From assembly GCA_965229935.1 (NCBI GenBank), contig CBDDKB010000002.1, forward strand, positions 2,976,001 through 3,040,000: a DNA stretch of 64,000 nucleotides. Reading direction: 5' to 3'. The position numbers and the translations under genes were made by a program. Source of the stretch: SPJN01 sp965229935. Its GTDB lineage: Bacteria; Pseudomonadota; Alphaproteobacteria; SPJN01. Shown here in pieces: positions 17,765 to 27,107 of this stretch (positions within the stretch are counted from its first letter, which is position 1; the number at the start of each line of letters is the position of its first letter). The notes below the pieces were generated by a model. It did no database searches. It worked only from the letters and a program-made list of their open reading frames with translations, and was not told the origin of the DNA.

Positions 17765-19009
17765 ATGGAACAGGTGATCAGCCTGCTGCAACAAGCGTGG
17801 AATCATCCTGATTTCTGGCTTTACGCTGCCATTCCTGCAATTGCCGGCGGTATCGGATGGGCAACCAATTGGTTGGCGATCAAGATGACCTTTTTCCCGG
17901 TAGAGCCTATTGGCTGGCCGCCCTTTTTCGGCTGGCAGGGGGTTATCCCGTCCCGGTCTGAAAAAATGTCCGGCATTTTTGTTGATAACTCTCTTGCCAA
18001 ATTGGGCACAACCGCCGAATTGTTTGAGGCGTTTGAAACGGATGAGTTAAAGGATCATTTGGTCCGCTCACTCAAGCCACGCATCGAAGAATTTATCGAT
18101 GACATTATGCGCGAAAGCAATGTGGTGGTTTGGGAAAATCTGCCCAGTGTGACCAAGCGGTTGGTTTATGCGCGGGCAAGGTCCTCCATCCCTCGCATTG
18201 CAGATTCTATGATGCAAGAAATCAATGAACGGTCAGAAGAATTGATTGATATGCACGGCATGGCGACAGACCTTTTGACCCGTGATAAGACCTTGCTGAA
18301 CCGTATGTTTATGGAATGCGGCGAGGCTGAGCTGAATTTTGTGATCAAGGCCGGCCTTTATCTTGGGTTCATGTTCGGTGTTGTTCAGATGCTGGCATGG
18401 ATTTATTACCCTGAATGGTGGGTGCTGCCGGGCTTTGGTTTTCTAGTCGGGGCGACGACCAATTGGATTGCGCTAAACGCAATTTTCAGGCCACTTCATC
18501 CCTATAAGATTGGCCCTGTGACGTTCCTTGGCCTGTTCATCAAGCGGCAGGAAGAGGTGTCGAAAACATTTGCGCGCCTATCTACAGCAGATGTTTTGAC
18601 GGTCGGCAATTTGATGGAAAACATCATGAATGGCCCAAACGAGATTAAAACCCGCAAGATCATTCGTCGTCATTTGCGTCCTGCCATTGATGACACGATT
18701 ACCAAATTATTGGCGCAGATGACATTTGGCCCAACCGGCTATGTAGATTTGAAGGATCGTTTGGAAAACGCGACCTTGAGCCTTAGCAAGGAAATATTTG
18801 CGGACCAGAAATTTAACCGCGATCGCGCGCCGATGATTGAAAAAATGCTGTATGAACGTATGTCGGTTATGTCGCCCGAAGAATATCAAGACTTGATCCG
18901 TCCCGCCTTTAAGGAGGATGAGTGGATTTTGATAGCAATTGGTGGTGCGCTGGGCTTTGCCGCCGGTGTTGGTCAGCTGATGCTTTTGTTTGGGCAATCC
19001 TTCCTTTAA
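17765..19009 (+). CDS. DUF445 family membrane protein
   Basis: 414 aa. The N-terminal segment AAIPAIAGGIGWATNWLAIKMTFFP is the signature of DUF445 (YjiN/YheB-like) proteins, and a related segment, LVGATTNWIALNAIF, recurs at about residues 230-245. A last hydrophobic segment ends the protein (IGGALGFAAGVGQLMLL). The soluble helical part lies between. Function unknown; the duplicated membrane motif suggests two half-repeats. A hairpin terminator follows. Confidence 0.88.
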   Translation: MEQVISLLQQAWNHPDFWLYAAIPAIAGGIGWATNWLAIKMTFFPVEPIGWPPFFGWQGVIPSRSEKMSGIFVDNSLAKLGTTAELFEAFETDELKDHLVRSLKPRIEEFIDDIMRESNVVVWENLPSVTKRLVYARARSSIPRIADSMMQEINERSEELIDMHGMATDLLTRDKTLLNRMFMECGEAELNFVIKAGLYLGFMFGVVQMLAWIYYPEWWVLPGFGFLVGATTNWIALNAIFRPLHPYKIGPVTFLGLFIKRQEEVSKTFARLSTADVLTVGNLMENIMNGPNEIKTRKIIRRHLRPAIDDTITKLLAQMTFGPTGYVDLKDRLENATLSLSKEIFADQKFNRDRAPMIEKMLYERMSVMSPEEYQDLIRPAFKEDEWILIAIGGALGFAAGVGQLMLLFGQSFL

Positions 19010-19034
19010 GTGCAATACTTCCTTCTTATAGTGG

Positions 19035-19055
19035 TGGGCAAACACTGCCCATTTT
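19035..19055 (+). terminator. intrinsic terminator after DUF445 gene
   Basis: TGGGCA at 19035-19040 pairs with TGCCCA at 19046-19051 over a five-base loop, followed by four T. It is short but sits 25 bases after the stop codon and just before the ribosome site of the next gene. Confidence 0.5.
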
Positions 19056-19070
19056 AACGAGGAGGATGAG

Positions 19071-19514
19071 ATGCCAAAAACACCGCCAGATGGCGCGACC
19101 CGCATCATGCCGATGTTGAGCTATGAGAATGCACCTGAGGCCATTGAGTTCTTGTGTCGTGCATTTGGCTTTCAAGAGGCTTCCCGTTTAGATATGCCGG
19201 ACGGCAAAATCGGCCATGCGGAGCTTTGCTATGAAGATGGCGTCATTATGCTTGCCAGCGCCTATCCAGATTTGGGCCTGATGGGCCCCCGCGAATTTGA
19301 AGGTCGCTATTCTCAACTTTATGTCTATGTCGCGGATGTTGATGCCCATTTCGCCCATGCCAAAGCAGAAGGCGCAGACATTATCGCCGAACCCGATGAT
19401 ATGTTTTATGGCGACAGACGCTATCAAGTTGCTGATATTGAAGGACATCAATGGTTTTTTGCAACCAAGGTACGTGATGTACCTGCAGAAGAACTGGTGA
19501 TCCCAGAGGATTAG
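19071..19514 (+). CDS. VOC (glyoxalase/bleomycin-resistance fold) protein
   Basis: 147 aa, a single vicinal-oxygen-chelate unit of the PhnB/YdeE-like type: RIMPMLSYENAPEAIEFLCRAFGF at the start, GHAELCYEDGVIML in the middle, and YGDRRYQVADIEGHQWFF at the end, the last holding the usual metal-site Glu/His region. GAGGAGGATG with the ATG at 19071 gives a clear start. No substrate can be named. Confidence 0.85.
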   Translation: MPKTPPDGATRIMPMLSYENAPEAIEFLCRAFGFQEASRLDMPDGKIGHAELCYEDGVIMLASAYPDLGLMGPREFEGRYSQLYVYVADVDAHFAHAKAEGADIIAEPDDMFYGDRRYQVADIEGHQWFFATKVRDVPAEELVIPED

Positions 19515-19637
19515 CCGGAGAAAAAGACAGTACATTTTCCTTGCGTCAAAGCGGCATGCTTTGCAACAATTCCTAAAATCACAAAGCACAATTAAAAATT
19601 AGGACGCAGATAAACATGCGCCTAACAGATGGGGACG

Positions 19638-20525
19638 ATGATGACTGCACAACCGATTGAAACCAATGCACCTGATATAATGGAACGCGTTGCAGCCGAA
19701 GGGTGGGGCATAAACTTGCTGTCGCCGATTATCGGTGCCGAGGTGTTGGGTATAGACCTGACCCAGACAATGACTGAACAGCAGGTCGCGCTTTTACGTG
19801 ACATTATGCTGGAATGGAAGGTCATGTTCTTCCGCGATCAGGACATCACGACACAGCAGCATTTGGACTTTTCAAAAAATTTCGGCCCGCTCGAAATTCA
19901 TCCCTTTGGCCTTAATGACGCAGACTATCCAGAAGTGCTTTTTATCACTCATGATGAGAATAATAAGGGCAAGGAAAATGTATGGCATTCGGACGTGACA
20001 TGGCGAGAGGCGCCGTCGCTGGGGTCAGTTCTGCGTGCCCGCGAAGTGCCTGATGTCGGCGGGGACACATTATTCTCAGACATGTATGCGGCCTATGATG
20101 GTCTGCCAGAAGCTGTAAAGAAAAAAATTGAAGGACGTAAAGCGCGCCATGATTTTTGGCCCTTCAAGCCAGGTATTTTGCAAGCCGAGAATGGCGAAGA
20201 AATTCTGAAACATATGGAAGAAAAATATCCCAATCCTTGGCATCCCATTGTCCGCACGCACCCTGAAACAGGGCGTAAGGGGCTTTACGTCAATGTCGCC
20301 TTTACAGTTGAGGTTGAAGGCATGGATGAGCAGGAAGGTAGTGCTCTGCTCGATCTACTTTATCGGCAGGCAGCTATACCTGAATATCAGTGTCGGTTCA
20401 GGTGGGAAAACAACTCCATCGCCTTTTGGGATAATCGATCCTGTCAGCATTATGCAGCATCAGATTATTGGCCCCATCGCCGTCAGATGGAACGTGTGAC
20501 CATTATCGGTGATGAACCCCGCTAG
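19638..20525 (+). CDS. TauD/TfdA family dioxygenase
   Basis: About 295 aa. Iron ligands are visible in NVWHSDVTW (His-x-Asp) and the distal His in SCQHYAASDYW; the Arg that binds 2-oxoglutarate follows in HRRQMERV. ATG codons at 19629, 19638 and 19641 are all possible; I chose 19638 because GGGG lies just before it. Family members hydroxylate taurine, alkylsulfates or related small acids in a 2-oxoglutarate-dependent way. No sulfonate transporter is adjacent, so the substrate is open. Confidence 0.88.
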   Translation: MMTAQPIETNAPDIMERVAAEGWGINLLSPIIGAEVLGIDLTQTMTEQQVALLRDIMLEWKVMFFRDQDITTQQHLDFSKNFGPLEIHPFGLNDADYPEVLFITHDENNKGKENVWHSDVTWREAPSLGSVLRAREVPDVGGDTLFSDMYAAYDGLPEAVKKKIEGRKARHDFWPFKPGILQAENGEEILKHMEEKYPNPWHPIVRTHPETGRKGLYVNVAFTVEVEGMDEQEGSALLDLLYRQAAIPEYQCRFRWENNSIAFWDNRSCQHYAASDYWPHRRQMERVTIIGDEPR

Positions 20526-20636
20526 ACTATTTGTTAACGAATTAATCTAGGGCCGTTAACCATCCGTTTACCCTGTTTGTCTATTTTTCATGTTCAGCGA
20601 TGAGCATAGCGATAGAAAGCGGGGAGAACGGATGTC

Positions 20637-23075
20637 ATGGATTGGCGCGAAAGTGAAAATAAGCACAGTAAAACAGCGGCTTATGGAGTTTTGGGGCTGA
20701 TTTGCGTGTCACTGGCTGCCTGCGGCGGTGGTGGCGGTGGTAGCAGTGCGGGCCGGACCAGCGTACCGATCACACCTTCTGGCAGTGGTGGCGGTACCGA
20801 TAATTCTAATGACAATGGCACGAGTTTTACCGCAGCGGATTTTGAAACTGCAGAATATAATCGCCAACGTGGCTTAGGCCAATTGAATGCCAGTTCAGTT
20901 TATGCACAGGGCGCGACAGGTGGTGGTGTAACCATCGCTGTCATTGATACCGGTATTGATGTCGACCATCCTGATCTTGCTGGTCAAATTTCAAGCGCAA
21001 GCACCGATATTGTTGGCGGAAACCGCAACGATTTTAATGATACTATCGGTCATGGAACGGCGGTCGCAGGTATCATTGCAGCAGCAAAGAATAATGTCGG
21101 CACGCATGGTGTGGCATTCGATGCCCAAGTTTTGGCGATCCGCGCAGATGATATTGATCAAGGGCAGTGCGGTAATAATGGCTGTGATTTCTTCTCAACA
21201 GACACGGTTGCGGGCATCAACTATGCCGTGGCCAACGGCGCGCGTGTTATCAATCTATCGATCAGTGGACCTGACGCCATCGGCGCAGATTACCGGAATG
21301 CGTTGAACAATGCAGGCAATCAGGGTGTGGTCGTCATTGCCGCTGCAGGTAACAGCGGTGGCGTAGGGCCGGAACATCCTGCTGCCTTTGCTTCTGATGG
21401 GCGGTCGGCTGGCAACATGCTGGCAGTCGGTTCTGTCAACGCTAACGGCACAATTTCCTCGTTCTCCAACACAGCGGGGACAAGCATTTCGCATTTCGTT
21501 GTTGCCTTGGGTGAGAATGTGCGAACGCTGGGCGCGGGTGGGGGCGAGGTGCTTGCCACCGGAACGTCATTTGCGACACCCCATGTTGCTGGGGCCGCCG
21601 CTGCGTTGATCGATCTGTTCCCTTCATTATCGGCTGTGCAGGTTGTGGATTTGTTGCGCAGCACCGCCGCAGATCTAGGTGTCGCAGGTGATGACGCGAT
21701 TTATGGCAAAGGCCTGATAGATCTTGCCGCCGCAATTGCACCCCAAGGCACAGCGCAAGTGCCGCAAGGTCAAACCACATCGGGGTCAAGCCAGCCATTG
21801 TCTTCATCTGGCGCGCAATTTGCTGCTAGCTTTGGCGATGGCCCAATGAGGGCTGCAAGCGCCGGCGGTCTGGATGAGGTGTTGTTTTTGGATGATTACA
21901 AGCGCGGCTACCGAACCGACATGACCGCTTTGATCGGAACCGTGGGCCCGTCAGCAAGCTTAGAAAGCTTTGTCACCAAAGGCGGCGCGCGCAATCATGC
22001 CGCGCTTGACTTGTCGTCTGTTGCCTCGCGCCTTGGTTTGGCAGACACAGCGATCTACGCGTTTGATGAAACAAACAATCGCAATCAGGCACAGGCTGCC
22101 TATTTAAGCTCTACAAGTTTAATCGAAGAAAAGGATGCGCCGGGCATGTCATTGACTGGCGGGGTGAGCCTTGGCCCATCATTTGGGCAAATGACTTTCA
22201 GTTTGACCCAAGGTGACGGCATGTCTGTTGCAGGTCAGTCCTCGCAAGCTATGCGGGCGTCAGGTGCAGCAAGCCTGTTCGGCCTGTCGGATGGATTGTT
22301 GAACCCATTGACGGACATTGCTGACGGTGGTTTGGCGGCTGGCGTTGAATGGGCGGTGAATGACCGTCTGCATTTCGGCCTGTCCCATATGGAGGGTGGG
22401 ATTGAGAGGCCAGACATCTTCTCTGACAGTTCGAAGCAAATCACGAATGTCGGGGCAGGGTATCATAATACAAACAATGGCCTCGCTCGCGGTGTTGCTT
22501 TTGAGTTCAGCAAACTTGATGAAGATAATGGACTGCTCGGCAGTGTTGGGGCCGGGGCATTGGGACTTGGGTCGAATGCAGAAACTATTGTCGGGTCATT
22601 TTCAGCCTATTACAGCTTGCAGGTTCCTACGCTCAGTCAGGTTACTTTGTTTGGCCGCTATAGCCTGTCTGAAACACAGATTTCGGGTGGCGATGGCAGC
22701 CTGTTTTCCGACTGGGGTAAGGTTCGTGCCAGCGGATTCTCCTTCGGTGTGATGACTGACAATGTTCTGACAAAGGATGATCGGCTTGGCTTGATAATCG
22801 GTCAGCCGCTACGGGTTGATGATGCGCGTGCAACTTTGCGCGTGCCAAAGGTGCGCGGCCAAAACGGACATATCCTGTATGAAACTCAGGCCGTCAATCT
22901 TGTGCCAACAGGGCGTGAGATCAGCCTTGAATTGTCCTATAAAGCTGACCTGCCGCGCGAAGTGTCATCAGACGGCGGGTTAGCGGTTAGCCTGTTCGGG
23001 CGGCGGGAGCCGGGCCATGTTGCGGGTGCCCCCGCAGACATTGGGATTACGGGACGGATCAGCCTGCCTTTTTGA
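20637..23075 (+). CDS. subtilase lipoprotein with C-terminal beta-barrel-like domain
   Basis: 812 aa. A signal peptide with lipobox LAAC (C29) is followed by Gly/Ser linkers (30-60). The peptidase S8 domain has D104 (AVIDTGID), H139 (GHGTAVAG), N239 (AAGNSG) and S311 (GTSFATPHVAG). A linker of about 380-430 leads to a beta-rich region to the end, which closes with Phe (GRISLPF), as outer-membrane barrels do. This is the layout of surface-exposed autotransporter proteases. Having both a lipobox and a barrel-like end is notable. It stands alone; the next gene is a response regulator. Confidence 0.85.
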   Translation: MDWRESENKHSKTAAYGVLGLICVSLAACGGGGGGSSAGRTSVPITPSGSGGGTDNSNDNGTSFTAADFETAEYNRQRGLGQLNASSVYAQGATGGGVTIAVIDTGIDVDHPDLAGQISSASTDIVGGNRNDFNDTIGHGTAVAGIIAAAKNNVGTHGVAFDAQVLAIRADDIDQGQCGNNGCDFFSTDTVAGINYAVANGARVINLSISGPDAIGADYRNALNNAGNQGVVVIAAAGNSGGVGPEHPAAFASDGRSAGNMLAVGSVNANGTISSFSNTAGTSISHFVVALGENVRTLGAGGGEVLATGTSFATPHVAGAAAALIDLFPSLSAVQVVDLLRSTAADLGVAGDDAIYGKGLIDLAAAIAPQGTAQVPQGQTTSGSSQPLSSSGAQFAASFGDGPMRAASAGGLDEVLFLDDYKRGYRTDMTALIGTVGPSASLESFVTKGGARNHAALDLSSVASRLGLADTAIYAFDETNNRNQAQAAYLSSTSLIEEKDAPGMSLTGGVSLGPSFGQMTFSLTQGDGMSVAGQSSQAMRASGAASLFGLSDGLLNPLTDIADGGLAAGVEWAVNDRLHFGLSHMEGGIERPDIFSDSSKQITNVGAGYHNTNNGLARGVAFEFSKLDEDNGLLGSVGAGALGLGSNAETIVGSFSAYYSLQVPTLSQVTLFGRYSLSETQISGGDGSLFSDWGKVRASGFSFGVMTDNVLTKDDRLGLIIGQPLRVDDARATLRVPKVRGQNGHILYETQAVNLVPTGREISLELSYKADLPREVSSDGGLAVSLFGRREPGHVAGAPADIGITGRISLPF

Positions 23076-23150
23076 ATGAAAACAGACATTTGCATTCGCA
23101 ATTGGGCCATGAAATAGTGTGGCGGGATCAATGAGCGGAGCAGCAAGACC

Positions 23151-23810
23151 ATGCGTATTTTGGTCGCCGACGATCATTCAATTGTGCGCAGTGGCCTAAA
23201 GCATCTGTTGCGCGACCTGTCTGATCAGGACGAGATCGAATTTATCGAAGCCAATTCGTTTGATGCGGCGCGCGAGGCTGCCTTGACGGGGCCTGTGCCT
23301 GATCTTTTGCTGTTGGACCTGTTCGCCCCCAATCCGGTCGAAGGCCCGGCGCTGAAAGCTTTTTGCGAGGCGGTTGCCCCCAGTCCGGTTGTGATCTTTT
23401 CCATGTCGGAAAATGTACAGGATATGCGCAATGTCCTTGACCATGGGGCCAAGGCATTTATCCCCAAGAATACAGACGACACATTATTCCTATCGATCCT
23501 TCGTATGATTATGGCTGGTGGTACCTATATTCCCCCGGTGATGAGTTCGGCAGGCATGGCGGAAGCATCTACCCCCTATACCCCAACAGGTGCTGGCGGT
23601 GGAGCCACGATAGACCTGAATGACAAGTTGATGAGCCTGACCCGTCGCCAGCGTGATGTTTTGACAATGATGGCTGAAGGCCTGTCAAATAAGGAGATCG
23701 GGGATCGATTGGGGTTAAATATCAATACTGTTAAGGGCCACGTCACGGCAATTTTGCGTGAATTGGGCGTCGAAAATCGCACACAAGCAGTTTTGATGAT
23801 CAAGAAATAG
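23151..23810 (+). CDS. NarL/FixJ-type response regulator
   Basis: 219 aa. Receiver domain 1-120 with acidic pocket ADDH (7-9), phospho-acceptor D56 (LLLLDLF), S/T in FSMSE and Lys in IPKN. A LuxR-type helix-turn-helix at about 155-215 contains SLTRRQRDVLTMMAEGLSNKEIGDRLGLNINTVK in two parts. It binds DNA and regulates unknown genes. It converges with the histidine kinase gene, their 3' ends overlapping by 11 bases; that kinase is the obvious partner. Confidence 0.92.
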   Translation: MRILVADDHSIVRSGLKHLLRDLSDQDEIEFIEANSFDAAREAALTGPVPDLLLLDLFAPNPVEGPALKAFCEAVAPSPVVIFSMSENVQDMRNVLDHGAKAFIPKNTDDTLFLSILRMIMAGGTYIPPVMSSAGMAEASTPYTPTGAGGGATIDLNDKLMSLTRRQRDVLTMMAEGLSNKEIGDRLGLNINTVKGHVTAILRELGVENRTQAVLMIKK

Positions 23811-25356
23811 TCTGATCTAACGCACTATCTGTTGCTGGTAAGGTCAGTGAAAATACGGACCCCCGTCCAACCGTGGATCTGACAGACAAGTCAAACCCCA
23901 TCAGGGTGGCAAGGCGGCTTGAAATCGTCAGGCCCAAGCCCAGCCCTTCGGACTTATCGCGCCCGGGGTCAGATAATTGATGAAACTCGTCAAAGATTTT
24001 TTGTAAGTCGGCCTGTGCAATCCCGGGGCCTGTGTCATGCACCTCTACCCTGATTTGATCGCCGCGCGTGCGGCAGGCGATGATCACGCCGCCCTCTTCT
24101 GTATAGCGCACTGCGTTTGAAATCAGATTACGCAAGATCCGTTCTGTCAGCACGCGGTCTGCAAAGACTGATTTGTGGTGACCCAATACACGAAGGCGCA
24201 GCGCCTTGTTGTCCGCTAGCGGAGCCTGCTCCTTGACAATTTGGTCAAGCAGGGGGGCAAGCGGCCAGCTAACCGGGTGAAGCTCAATTACGCCCGCTTC
24301 GATTTGAGAAATGTCCAGCAGTGCATTCAACAGGCGACGCATCGATGCCTGCGCCGCGCGCACATCTGAAATAATTTCTTTCTGCGTCGGGTCGGTGGCC
24401 TTTCGTTCCAGCGCGCCAGCAAATAGGCCTATGGCTTCGAGCGGTTGTAGCAAATCATGCCCAGCGGCGGCTAGAAAGCGAGACTTAGCAAGGTTGGCCT
24501 GTTCGGCCTCCATTCTCGCGATGTTCAGGTCGGCAGTGCGGTTGGCAACTTCTTCCTCCAGCACATCATGTGATTGCGACAACGCCGCACTAATACGTTC
24601 ATTCTCGGCGATTTCTTCCTCCACCCGCATCACCATGGGACGGAAAATTGTAAAAATCTCAAGCACAAGCGTGGTTAACAAACCGCCAAACATGATGAGT
24701 TGCAGCGTACCAATAATATCGAGAGCGGATTCGCCCTCGCGCTGATACAGTACAACAGCCTGATCAAGCGCAATGCCCAGCCTTTGTGATGTGTCGGTCA
24801 CCAATGTTGTGACCAGCCCTGTTTGACGCCTGATCGAAAGATAGTCTTCGTCGGCAAGTGAACGCATTGTTGCCACATAGCGTTTGACTTGCAGATCCAG
24901 GTTTGATGGCGGCTCAAATAAGAATGTGTGCAGCTTTTCAGGTAATGTGTCGATCCAAAACAAACCTTTCCATGTCTGGGTCAGTTCCATATGGGTTTGT
25001 TCTAGTAAATCGACACGCAGAATAAGTATTTCGCGCGCCTGATCGAAGTCTTCTTCATGAGGGGCTGTTGCCATCCGCTGTAATTGCAGGGCTGCCCCTT
25101 CCGCCAGGACGCGTTGGCCTGCGATCATGTTCACAGCGTGGGAGACATCGCGCGAATAGCTGGTCGCCTGCTCGAACAAAACAAAGGACGCAATGACCAA
25201 TCCGGCAATCAGGCTAAGGCCCAGCCGATAGCGCTGCGTCATCCATTGACGCGGCCTTGCTTCAAACTTCGTGCTATTGTCCGACATGTGTTGCTTGGGC
25301 TTTTGTTTTTTACGCAATCTATCCTGCCACCATGACATGTCAGGGCAGGACGACAA
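23800..25356 (-). CDS. membrane sensor histidine kinase
   Basis: 518 aa in the long form; a second ATG 23 codons in (25287) is also possible. Membrane segments at about 45-62 and 213-237 enclose a periplasmic sensor region of 150 residues. The cytoplasmic part has a coiled-coil, then the phospho-accepting His in AAAGHDLLQPLEA (H300), then HATPase boxes NLISNAVRYTEEG, DTGPGIA and GLGLGLTIS. No receiver domain is present. It starts nine bases after the glpD stop on the same strand, so it is probably co-transcribed with glpD. Confidence 0.9.
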   Translation of the reverse strand: MSSCPDMSWWQDRLRKKQKPKQHMSDNSTKFEARPRQWMTQRYRLGLSLIAGLVIASFVLFEQATSYSRDVSHAVNMIAGQRVLAEGAALQLQRMATAPHEEDFDQAREILILRVDLLEQTHMELTQTWKGLFWIDTLPEKLHTFLFEPPSNLDLQVKRYVATMRSLADEDYLSIRRQTGLVTTLVTDTSQRLGIALDQAVVLYQREGESALDIIGTLQLIMFGGLLTTLVLEIFTIFRPMVMRVEEEIAENERISAALSQSHDVLEEEVANRTADLNIARMEAEQANLAKSRFLAAAGHDLLQPLEAIGLFAGALERKATDPTQKEIISDVRAAQASMRRLLNALLDISQIEAGVIELHPVSWPLAPLLDQIVKEQAPLADNKALRLRVLGHHKSVFADRVLTERILRNLISNAVRYTEEGGVIIACRTRGDQIRVEVHDTGPGIAQADLQKIFDEFHQLSDPGRDKSEGLGLGLTISSRLATLMGFDLSVRSTVGRGSVFSLTLPATDSALDQTIS

Positions 25357-25365
25357 AGCCGGAAA

Positions 25366-26859
25366 TCAGCAATTTTCTGCGAACCATTGATTGACGGCAT
25401 CAATATCGCCGGGCGTTAGGTCCATATAAAGCTTGGTCCGACGATATAGGAAGTCACCGCCATTCCGGCAATCTTCCACCCGCACCGCATGCCAAAGTTC
25501 GGCAAGCGGGACCTGCGGCACCAATTGCTGCGCAAGTGACGGATCAGCCTCCACAGCCTGATAAAGGTCGGTGGTGACGCTGCCATAGGTAAAGGCCCAG
25601 CGATGACAAATGGCTTTTGATAGCGAGGCCGGGCCTTTCGTTGCCAACTCAGCAAGCGCCGGGCGGTCCAGCGCACCGCCGTGCAAAATCTGCTGATCCG
25701 TCCATGCGGGCCGAGCGGGTAGGCCAAGCTGTTCCAGACGTTTCAAAACCAACTCCCCCAATTTTCGATGGGTGGTCAGCTTGCCACCAAAAATGGTGAG
25801 CAGCGCACCATCACCGGACTTATGAACCTCAAGCTCATATTCGCGAGTGACTTTGCTGGGATTGTCTGACCCATCGTCCACAAGGGGGCGTACGCCAGCA
25901 TAGGTGTCCAAAACATCCTGCGCACTAAGGTCGTGATCGAAATAGCGATTATGGGTCGCAAGGATATAGTCACGCTCGGCATCAGAACAGGTCGGGTTGT
26001 CCGGTGCGCCTTGATGGGGTTCATCGGTCGTGCCGATAATCCGAAAGCGGTTGTCGAGCCATGGAATGACAAAAACAACGCGCCCATCAGGGTTTTGCAG
26101 CAAATAGGCGTTTGGGTCGGCGGGTTCTGGCATGCGTACGATGACATGGCTGCCCCGTACAAGGCGCAAACGCCGATCAGTGCTGATGGTCTTTGCCGTG
26201 TCGAGCACTGAAAGTGCCCAAGGGCCACCCGCATTAATGACAAAACGTGCGGTTAGTGACTTGCCATCCGCAGTTGTCAGCCGATAGCCTTGCTGTGCAG
26301 GTTCGATAGACGTCACACGCCGACGATTATGAATGTCCGCGCCGCGCGCACGGGCATCAAGCAGTGTTTCAAGCGTCAGGCGCGCATCATCTGTCCAGCA
26401 ATCAGGATAGTGCAGAACAGCCTTTAGTCCCTCATGATCCAAATGAGGAATGGCTATTGCCTCGTCTTTTGACAGTTTGCCCGTGCGTCCCAGAATCTTG
26501 CGCCCCGACAGGATGTCATAGAGAAACAGGCCCAAGCGCACGATCAAGCCGGACCGTTTCTGATCTTTGCGAATGGGCACCAAAAACCGCATGGGAAACA
26601 CCAGATGCGGTGCCATTTTCATCAGCGCTTCGCGTTCATGAAGAGATTCGTACACAAGCCGGAATTCAAATTGTTCAAGATAGCGAATGCCGCCATGGAT
26701 GAGCTTTGAGGAACGGGAGGAGGTGCCGATGGCATAATCCTCAGCCTCTGCCAGCCAGACGGTATGGCCGCGCCCCACCGCGTCACGGGCAACCGCAGCG
26801 CCATTAATGCCGCCGCCGATTACAGCAATGTCAAAGTCAGGTTTATGGGCCGCATTCAT
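25366..26859 (-). CDS. glpD: aerobic glycerol-3-phosphate dehydrogenase
   Basis: 497 aa from the ATG at 26859; the frame runs 16 codons further up but MNAAHKPDFDIAVIGGGING is the natural start of an FAD dinucleotide site. Other family marks are GTSSRSSKLIHGGIRYLEQFEF and the C-terminal FGGKLTTHRKLGE. It oxidises sn-glycerol-3-phosphate to dihydroxyacetone phosphate at the membrane and passes electrons to quinone. No glpK or glpF is adjacent; the neighbour downstream is a histidine kinase. Confidence 0.93.
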   Translation of the reverse strand: MNAAHKPDFDIAVIGGGINGAAVARDAVGRGHTVWLAEAEDYAIGTSSRSSKLIHGGIRYLEQFEFRLVYESLHEREALMKMAPHLVFPMRFLVPIRKDQKRSGLIVRLGLFLYDILSGRKILGRTGKLSKDEAIAIPHLDHEGLKAVLHYPDCWTDDARLTLETLLDARARGADIHNRRRVTSIEPAQQGYRLTTADGKSLTARFVINAGGPWALSVLDTAKTISTDRRLRLVRGSHVIVRMPEPADPNAYLLQNPDGRVVFVIPWLDNRFRIIGTTDEPHQGAPDNPTCSDAERDYILATHNRYFDHDLSAQDVLDTYAGVRPLVDDGSDNPSKVTREYELEVHKSGDGALLTIFGGKLTTHRKLGELVLKRLEQLGLPARPAWTDQQILHGGALDRPALAELATKGPASLSKAICHRWAFTYGSVTTDLYQAVEADPSLAQQLVPQVPLAELWHAVRVEDCRNGGDFLYRRTKLYMDLTPGDIDAVNQWFAENC

Positions 26860-27107
26860 CAGTTTTTCCGCGCAGAACTTTGTTGGCTTGATCACGGGAT
26901 TGAGCAAGCTTTTGCGCCGATTGGCAAGTTGCCTCTTGCCGCATCGGTCCAGGCTGCTGCCGCTGACGTAGGGTCAAGGTGAACAAACCCAAAATATCGC
27001 CGGAAAATAGGGCCAAATGGTTAAGAACGGTCTTGCACGGGCCATTGCGATCTATCAGGATGGCGACGTTTTGACATCATTGATAACTGTAACAAATGGG
27101 GAATGTC

